Shown piece after piece: positions 58,217-64,000 of a stretch of 64,000 nt of DNA; the stretch's first letter is position 1; each line of letters opens with the position of its first letter. Origin of the DNA: Phormidium tenue FACHB-1052 (lineage in GTDB: Bacteria; Cyanobacteriota; Cyanobacteriia; Phormidesmidales; Phormidesmidaceae); NCBI RefSeq assembly GCF_014696675.1, contig NZ_JACJQN010000010.1, positions 62,001 to 126,000 of the forward strand. Reading direction: 5' to 3'. Made by a program: the position numbers and the translations under genes. The notes beneath the pieces were generated by a model. The model saw only the letters and a list, made by a program, of their open reading frames with translations. It had not been told where the DNA came from and searched no databases.

Positions 58217-61094
58217 GGCTGGTTACCTCCGGGGAAACCAAGACAGATTGTAGGGCCGTTTTAACGTCGGCTAGGGCGTAGCGAATGGCCTCTACTCGGT
58301 CGGCGACGGCTGGATTGGAGTCTTGACGCAGCACCGCCTCTAGATCATGACAGAGGGCGGAGAGGGCATCGGCACTGACGGAAGCGCTGCTCGACTTGAG
58401 GGTATGGGCGGCCCGCTGGAGGGTAGACCAGTCTTGCTGATCTAGGGCGGTGCCCATATCAACTAAGAGCTGGTCGGCACTCTCCAGGTAGCTGGCAATC
58501 AGGTCGGCCATAAACCTCGCATCATCGCCTCCCACGGTGGTGGCAAAGGTGTGCAGTGCCGTCAAATCGACGGCGGCAGGGGTGGTAGACTTCCTCGTCT
58601 CTAGAACCCGAATTAATTCCTCTAGGCGAATGGGTTTGCTGATGTAGTCATCCATACCGGCCCGGAGGCACTGTTCGCGATCGCCCTGCATGGCGTTGGC
58701 GGTAACGGCAACCAGGCGGGGGCGGCAGCCAGGCCAGCGCTGAACGATCTGCTGGGCGGCGGCTAGGCCATCCATCTCAGGCATTTGCACATCCATCAGC
58801 ACCAGGTCGTAGGGTCGCTGGGCGAGAGCCGCCAGTACCTCATAGCCGTTGGCGGCCACATCGGCCCGGTAGCCCAGACGCTGCAAAATCTGGAGGGCTA
58901 CCTTCTGGTTAACCACGTTGTCTTCAGCCAGCAAAATGCGCTGGGGGCACCGCCGCCCTAGGTCGGTATCTACCGGCGCAGGGCTGGGCCGGGGTGACAC
59001 CCGCACGGTTTCAGAGCGATCGATCAGGGCATTAGCCAGCGCCTCCATGAGCTGGGCTTGCTTAACGGGTTTGGTCAGGTAGGCCGCAAACAGTCCTTGG
59101 TTGGCGATGCTGTGGTGCCAGCCCAGGGAAGTCAGCATGATCAGAGGCAGCGATCGCTCCGCAAACTGTCGGTGCAGAGTCTGGGCTAGAGCCAGGCCGT
59201 CCATGCCCGGCATTTGCATATCTAAAATGGCCAGGTCAAAGCGCTGAGTTTCAAGCGCTTCTAGGGCCGCTAAGCCCGAATCTACCGTCACCACCGCCAT
59301 TCCCCATCCCTGGAGCTGGAGCTGAAGAATCTTGCGGTTAGTGGCGTTGTCATCGACCACCAGCAGGCGGCGGCCCTGGAGCATGGTAGTCGGGGACAGA
59401 GTGGCGGGGGTTGGCGGCTGGGGGTCGAGGTTGGCTCGCAGCGTGAAGTAAAAGGTTGACCCCTGGCCCTCAAGGCTCTCTACCCAGAGGGTGCCGCCCA
59501 TCAGTTCACACAGGCGCTTGCTGATGGCTAGACCCAGCCCGGTGCCGCCAAACTGCCGAGTGGTAGAGGCATCCACCTGGCAAAAGGGCTGAAACAGCTG
59601 GTGCAGCCGATGGGCCGGAATGCCAATGCCGGTATCTTTGATCGCCACCTGGAGGGTAATTTGCCCGGCGGCGGTCTGCGGCTCCGCCTGCACCGAGACA
59701 ATCACCTCCCCTGTGGGGGTAAACTTGATGGCGTTGTTGACCAGGTTGACGAGCACCTGGCGCAGGCGGCTGACATCGCCCAGCAAGTACTGGGGCACCT
59801 GGGTCGGCAGCAGGTAAGCTAGCTCTAGCCCTTTCTCAGAGGCCTTGGCAGCCAGCAGGTCGAGGGCTTCTTCCAAACAGGTGCGCAGGTTAAAGGGCTG
59901 GGTTTCTAGCTCTAGCTTGCCCGACTCGATTTTTGAGAAGTCGAGGATGTCGTTGATGATGGTCAGCAGGCTATCGCTCGCGTTGCGGGTGGTTTCGACA
60001 AAGTCCCGCTGCTGGTCGGTGAGGGAGGTGTCGAGCAGCAGGCCGGTCATGCCGATGACGGCATTCATTGGGGTGCGAATTTCGTGGCTCATCATGGCTA
60101 AAAATTCGCTTTTGGCCTGGTTGGCGGCCTCGGCGGCGCAGCGAGCCTGTTCGAGGTCGTGCAGATTCTGGTGAAGCTGGGCTTCGGCAAGCTTGCGATC
60201 GCTGATGTCGGTCTGAATGCCGATGAAGTGGGTTAGCTGGCCTTCGGGGTTGTGAATAGGCGCAATGCTGAGCTGGTTCCAGTACTGCGTGCCGTCTTTG
60301 CGATAGTTGATCACTTCCACAGTGCAGTCTTGGCCTTCGGCAATCGCCTGGCGCAGGGTTTTTAGGCCGGGCTGGTCTCTGTGGCCCCCCTGCAAAAAAC
60401 GGCAGTTTTGCCCTAGAGCTTCGGCGGCGGCGTAGCTGGTGATACGCTCGAAGGCCGGGTTGACGTAGATTACCGGATTGTTGGGCTGACGGGCGTCGGT
60501 GATGATGACGCCGTTGCAGCTGGCCGCGATCGCCCGTTCTTGCAGGCGCAGGGTTTCCTCTAGGTGCTGGCGCTCTAGGTCAGCCTGATGAATCTGTTCG
60601 AGCTGGCGGTGCAGATCGAGCTGGGCGACCACCTGGGCGGCTAGCATTTCTAGAGCCTGGCGCTGGAAAGGGGTGAGCGTGCGGGGAACCTGGTCGATCA
60701 CACAGAGGGTGCCGAGGGCATAGCCGGTGGCAGTGATCAGAGGCATACCCGCATAGAATCGCAGGTTAAATTCCCCTGTAACCAGCGGATTATCCCAAAA
60801 ACGCTCATCTTCTAGGGCATTGGGCACCTCCATCAACCCCGGCTGCAAAATGGCGTGGGCGCAAAAAGCCAAATCGCGGGCGGTTTCACGTGCAGCAACG
60901 CAGCCCGCGCGTGATTTAAACCACTGCCGCTGCTGGTCGATCAGACTGACCAGGGCTATGGGCATGTCGCACACCATTGCGGCCAGTCGAGTCAGATTGT
61001 CAAACCCATCAGCGGGTGGCGTATCGAGAATGTGGTAGTCGTATAGCGCCTGTAGACGACAGAGCTCATTGGCGGGCAGAGGTGCAGGTTGCAT
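58200..61094 (-). CDS. LOV hybrid histidine kinase (GAF-LOV-HK-REC-REC-HPt)
   Basis: This 964-residue sensor has a GAF domain (about 20-165), then a LOV/PAS domain (about 185-300) with the flavin-adduct motif GQNCRFLQG (Cys231) and [17 protein letters not shown] and [10 protein letters not shown] histidine kinase follows with His337 ([16 protein letters not shown]) and an ATPase domain. Two receivers ([13 protein letters not shown] and [13 protein letters not shown]) and a phosphotransfer domain ([16 protein letters not shown]) complete it. A blue-light phosphorelay is inferred, ending in the overlapping GGDEF regulator. Confidence 0.92.
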   Translation of the reverse strand: MQPAPLPANELCRLQALYDYHILDTPPADGFDNLTRLAAMVCDMPIALVSLIDQQRQWFKSRAGCVAARETARDLAFCAHAILQPGLMEVPNALEDERFWDNPLVTGEFNLRFYAGMPLITATGYALGTLCVIDQVPRTLTPFQRQALEMLAAQVVAQLDLHRQLEQIHQADLERQHLEETLRLQERAIAASCNGVIITDARQPNNPVIYVNPAFERITSYAAAEALGQNCRFLQGGHRDQPGLKTLRQAIAEGQDCTVEVINYRKDGTQYWNQLSIAPIHNPEGQLTHFIGIQTDISDRKLAEAQLHQNLHDLEQARCAAEAANQAKSEFLAMMSHEIRTPMNAVIGMTGLLLDTSLTDQQRDFVETTRNASDSLLTIINDILDFSKIESGKLELETQPFNLRTCLEEALDLLAAKASEKGLELAYLLPTQVPQYLLGDVSRLRQVLVNLVNNAIKFTPTGEVIVSVQAEPQTAAGQITLQVAIKDTGIGIPAHRLHQLFQPFCQVDASTTRQFGGTGLGLAISKRLCELMGGTLWVESLEGQGSTFYFTLRANLDPQPPTPATLSPTTMLQGRRLLVVDDNATNRKILQLQLQGWGMAVVTVDSGLAALEALETQRFDLAILDMQMPGMDGLALAQTLHRQFAERSLPLIMLTSLGWHHSIANQGLFAAYLTKPVKQAQLMEALANALIDRSETVRVSPRPSPAPVDTDLGRRCPQRILLAEDNVVNQKVALQILQRLGYRADVAANGYEVLAALAQRPYDLVLMDVQMPEMDGLAAAQQIVQRWPGCRPRLVAVTANAMQGDREQCLRAGMDDYISKPIRLEELIRVLETRKSTTPAAVDLTALHTFATTVGGDDARFMADLIASYLESADQLLVDMGTALDQQDWSTLQRAAHTLKSSSASVSADALSALCHDLEAVLRQDSNPAVADRVEAIRYALADVKTALQSVLVSPEVTSHVSQR

Positions 61095-61827
61095 AGGCTA
61101 TCGCCCTGTGGGGCAGAGACATGAAGCGAGACTGGCCTTGCAGCCACACCCCGCCTGAGGGCAGTGATATATGCTTGAGAGTACCCAGTTTGAGGTAGCG
61201 GTTTTTACCCTAGCGGCTGGAACCGCCCCATCAGAGATAGTGATTTGAACCGGCTAGGCCAGGCCGAAACAGTCATCCCGCCAGATAGGTTATGGACGTC
61301 GGCCTGCCTGGGAACACGATTCTTTTTCACGTTAGCCAGGGGCTAGGCAATAACGCCTCAGAATTTTGCTGAGCCTAGACGGGGAATCAGCCTGAAGTTC
61401 GCCTGGCCGTGGAAAGCGCTGCGATAGATTCATTGGCTTGAGTTAGGGCAGGTAGGGCGATCGCGCCTAATCTTGGCCAGTGAAAACCTTAAACTCAGGA
61501 ATTTGCTGATGGAGTAATTGGCTGTTAGATGCTCAGGCGCGTCTAGAGTGCTTTTTCCTAAGGATTGGTGATGCAACTCAGCAATTCTGCCCCCATTGGC
61601 GACGCCCCCCACTGGCAGCGACAATGGGCTAGCTTGCAGGGCTTCCGAAATAGCTGCGACCTTTAGCCCGGCTCAGGTTCAAGCGTTGCAAGCAGCGCTA
61701 ACCCCGCGCCGCCATTCAGTCAACATTTGCCGATCGCTGCCGCTGGGCACAACGTGGGTTGATCGGGTGCTGCTGGCCGGTACCGAAGGGCGATCGCCAG
61801 CTCACCCACTTTGCCTCTGCTAAAACG
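61095..61827. other. 733-bp gap, possible degenerate small gene
   Basis: This is the upstream region of the LOV kinase and a long spacer. At 61571-61823 a plus-strand reading starts MQLSNSAPIGDAPHWQRQWA and, after a frame change, continues SPAQVQALQAALTPRRHSVN then RSLPLGTTWV, which looks like a broken small gene. I do not recognise the family. No RNA gene is seen. Confidence 0.3.
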
Positions 61828-62055
61828 TTAGGACTCGTGCACCTCTTCTTCACTGCGCTCTAGCAGGGTGTCTGCGGTATGGTCTTGGTGGTGGCGTTGC
61901 TTGGCCATGGCCTGACGAGCTTTTTCCTCCACCGATGCAGCGGGTGATTCGTGGAGTTCGGCATCGCTACGGCTGAGCAAATTATCGTGGTTGTGGTCGG
62001 CGTGCTGACGTTGTTGGGCCAGTCGTTCGCGGGCCTGATCGTCTGACTTATCCAT
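61828..62055 (-). CDS. Small hydrophilic protein with internal duplication
   Basis: This 75-residue protein is made of two similar halves: AQQRQHADHNHDNLLSRSDA with ELHES, and AKQRHHQDHTADTLLERSEE with EVHES. It is rich in His, Gln and charged residues, with no membrane segment, and is probably helical or disordered. Function is unknown; metal binding by the His residues is only a possibility. Confidence 0.6.
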   Translation of the reverse strand: MDKSDDQARERLAQQRQHADHNHDNLLSRSDAELHESPAASVEEKARQAMAKQRHHQDHTADTLLERSEEEVHES

Positions 62056-62325
62056 AACAGCTACTATCCCCAGGATGTATGGGCGGGGTGGACGGGACGC
62101 GATCGCCCTCGACCACTCGCCCCTATTCTAATTTTCCAAGTTATTGGTGAACGGGCGATCGCCCCTGTCACGATTGTTTAGCCTTCTCAATCGCCCGCAA
62201 TCTGTCCTGAGAGTGTTTCTGTCATACCTGCCAGAGTTCACCTGTAACTAAGGGATTGCCTGAAAGAGAACACCTAGCACGATAGGCAAGGCTTGGCCAA
62301 GGCCAACGCCGCCCGAGGTTCAGGC

Positions 62326-62631
62326 TTACGGCACCGATGCGGTGGCAACAGCATCCTCAGACCCTACCGGGCGAATCACTAGCGTGTTGAATAGACTGAT
62401 GTCGGTGTCCTCAGGGACTGACAAGTCAAAGGCTCCACTGGTCTGTGGTAGCGACCCCAAAGCGATGGGACGCTTAGCCATGTTGCCGTTGATGGTCAAA
62501 AACGCCTCCAGCGCGTCCCCCTCGGCAGCGATGGTGAAATCTTTTAGCGATAGGGTAATGCTGCTGCCCACAATGGCAGCCCCCACGTAGCCACTGGCGG
62601 TGTGGCTGCCTGTCCCGACGACGCTGCCCAT
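62326..62631 (-). CDS. DM13-like small protein
   Basis: The ATG at 62631 is chosen because AAAGGAG lies 9 bases before it; the frame is open to 62673. The 101-residue product starts MGSVVGTGSHTASGYVGAAI and has SLKDFTIAAEGDALEAFLTI, ALGSLPQTSGAFDLSVPEDT and FNTLVIRPVGS. The layout resembles a DM13 domain (HPTSG-like start, LG-L, then VP, VVI), without the usual Cys. There is no signal peptide. The family call is tentative. Confidence 0.5.
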   Translation of the reverse strand: MGSVVGTGSHTASGYVGAAIVGSSITLSLKDFTIAAEGDALEAFLTINGNMAKRPIALGSLPQTSGAFDLSVPEDTDISLFNTLVIRPVGSEDAVATASVP

Positions 62632-63144
62632 AGCCCAGTTCTCCTTTAATACTCTAAAACGCCCGGCCATCATTGTAGAAAGAATCAGCCTTAACTTTGC
62701 TTCTGACTCCTAGCGATTGGAGGCAAGACCACAGCGAGTCAAACAGCACTAGCGCTGGGACGCTGCTTGGGCTTGAACCGGTGCGATTCGCGGAGCGTAA
62801 AGCCTACGGCATCCTAGAAATGGGGATCGACTCTGAACGACTATCCCCAGGGGGAAGCGCTGTCGGCAAATGATGGGTTTTCCCCACTCAATCTAGCCCC
62901 AATGGCGGCTATCCTGGGAAAAGAACTCAGTAATCGATCTCCCCCCTTTCACGGATGTGTCAGGGGGTTTTACAATAGTTCATATTAGGTGTTGTTGCCT
63001 CGGCCCCAGCTCAGACTCCCCGTCATGGTCTCGTGATAGAGTTTTCTGTTGTCAAGGCTACCCAATCGACAACCCAGACCCCGTCTGAGTAACCCATGAA
63101 GATGGTCACCAGCGGTCCATCGCCCAGAATCCGGAGAAGCAGTT
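62632..63144. other. 513-bp gap upstream of EF-G gene
   Basis: No gene or structured RNA is recognised. A short GCGGAGCGTAAAGCCTACGG block at about 62795-62814 is similar to repeat debris at about 25455-25480. GGAG at 63133-63136 is the likely ribosome-binding site of the next gene. Confidence 0.5.
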
Positions 63145-64000
63145 ATGGCTAAAGACATCACCCGTTATCGCAATATTGGTATTTTTGCCCACGTAGACGC
63201 GGGCAAGACTACCACCACCGAGCGCATCCTCGCCCTCACCGGTCGCATCCACAAGATCGGTGAAGTTCACGATGGTGCTGCCACCACCGACTTCATGGAG
63301 CAAGAGCAAGAACGGGGGATCACGATTCAGTCGGCGGCCACCACCTGCTTCTGGAAAGAGCACCAGCTCAACATCATTGACACCCCTGGACACGTTGACT
63401 TCACCATTGAGGTGTATCGCTCCCTCAAGGTGCTCGACGGCGGTATCGGCGTCTTCTGCGGTTCAGGCGGGGTAGAGCCCCAGTCTGAGACCAACTGGCG
63501 CTACGCCAACGACTCCAAGGTGGCTCGGGTCATCTACGTCAACAAGCTCGATCGCACCGGGGCCGACTTCTTCCGGGTCGTCAAACAGGTCGACAGCATC
63601 CTGGCGGCCAAGCCCCTGGTAATGGTGCTGCCCATCGGCACCGAAACCGAGTTTGTGGGTGTGGTTGACCTGCTCACCCGCAAGGCCTGGGTGTGGGATG
63701 AGTCGGGCAAACCCGAGAACTACGAGATCAAAGATGTCCCTGAGGACATGAAAGATCAGGTTGAAGAGTACCGCGAGGCCCTCGTTGAGCTAGCCGTTGA
63801 GCAGGACGACGAAATTCTTGGTAAGTACCTTGAGGGCGAAGAGATCTCCATTGAGGAGATTAAGACCTGCATTCGCAAGGGCACCCGCGAGCTGGCCTTC
63901 TTCCCCACCTACTGCGGCTCCTCCTTTAAGAACAAAGGGGTGCAGCTGGTGCTAGATGCGGTAGTTGACTACCTGCCTAACCCCCTCGAAGTGCCTGCCC
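63145..64000 (+). CDS. Elongation factor G, probable EF-G type 2 paralogue, 3' end outside window
   Basis: The frame opens at ATG 63145 and runs past the window end (285 codons seen). It has GTPase motifs G1 [10 protein letters not shown]2 [13 protein letters not shown]3 DTPGH and G4 NKLD. Sequence such as [20 protein letters not shown] and [20 protein letters not shown] resembles the EF-G 2 group known from gammaproteobacteria rather than the main EF-G (VLDGVIAVFC...). It moves tRNA and mRNA on the ribosome or has a related role. The usual str-operon neighbours (rpsL, rpsG) are absent upstream, which supports a paralogue. Confidence 0.85.
   Translation, partial: MAKDITRYRNIGIFAHVDAGKTTTTERILALTGRIHKIGEVHDGAATTDFMEQEQERGITIQSAATTCFWKEHQLNIIDTPGHVDFTIEVYRSLKVLDGGIGVFCGSGGVEPQSETNWRYANDSKVARVIYVNKLDRTGADFFRVVKQVDSILAAKPLVMVLPIGTETEFVGVVDLLTRKAWVWDESGKPENYEIKDVPEDMKDQVEEYREALVELAVEQDDEILGKYLEGEEISIEEIKTCIRKGTRELAFFPTYCGSSFKNKGVQLVLDAVVDYLPNPLEVPA

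Overview
The window is chromosomal DNA of a cyanobacterium. Octameric HIP1 palindromes (GCGATCGC) are scattered through genes and spacers, the TonB-dependent receptors carry N-terminal AMIN-like domains as is usual in this phylum, and there is a DXCF-type cyanobacteriochrome GAF domain. The genus cannot be fixed from sequence alone; a filamentous Leptolyngbya/Nodosilinea-type organism is a guess. Most genes are GC-rich, and one AT-rich island (about 22.6-24.8 kb) stands out.

Region by region: (1) 0-5 kb holds two DUF4157 (HExxH-type) proteins of the kind found as cargo of extracellular contractile injection systems. One is cut by the window edge and carries a peptidoglycan-binding domain. The other is a 975-residue multidomain protein ending in a GHH/HNH-type nuclease toxin domain. 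(2) 5.6-38.5 kb is a large iron/siderophore uptake region: tonB, exbB-exbD, two FecCD permeases and a FecE ATPase, then three modules each with a TonB-dependent receptor, a PchR/YbtA-like AraC regulator and a FecB-type binding lipoprotein. A fourth, broken FecB gene and two exporter-fold ABC half transporters are also present. No siderophore biosynthesis gene is visible, so the locus looks built for uptake of several siderophores, or works with biosynthesis genes elsewhere. (3) Within it, 19.3-25.9 kb is an accessory stretch: a four-helix-bundle gene broken by a 150-bp MITE with a clean 8-bp target duplication, a VanW-like gene, an AT-rich AAA-ATPase/Toprim-like gene pair resembling two-gene phage-defence systems, and a DUF433 antitoxin with a decayed toxin. 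(4) 38.6-39.4 kb is a tyrosine-integrase relic beside a tRNA-Ser(CGA), which marks an old integration site. (5) 39.5-57 kb is mostly housekeeping and metabolism (TldE/PmbA, Nei, TPR protein, VapBC-like pair, transketolase-like enzyme, acetyltransferase, ribokinase, CNT nucleoside transporter, gamma-glutamyltransferase) with a second copy of the MITE. (6) 47-49 kb and 57-61 kb hold two apparent light-to-cyclic-di-GMP systems: an EAL-cyanobacteriochrome-GGDEF protein, and a LOV hybrid histidine kinase overlapping a REC-GGDEF regulator. (7) The window ends in the first 285 codons of an EF-G that looks like the EF-G type 2 paralogue.

A degenerate 8-bp tandem repeat (CCCATCCA/TGGATGGG) recurs from 8 to 44 kb, both between genes and inside the frames of a receptor and both ABC half transporters. 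The exact repeat has no stop codon in any of the six frames, which may explain how genes tolerate it. All functions are read from motifs and family knowledge; no database search was run.
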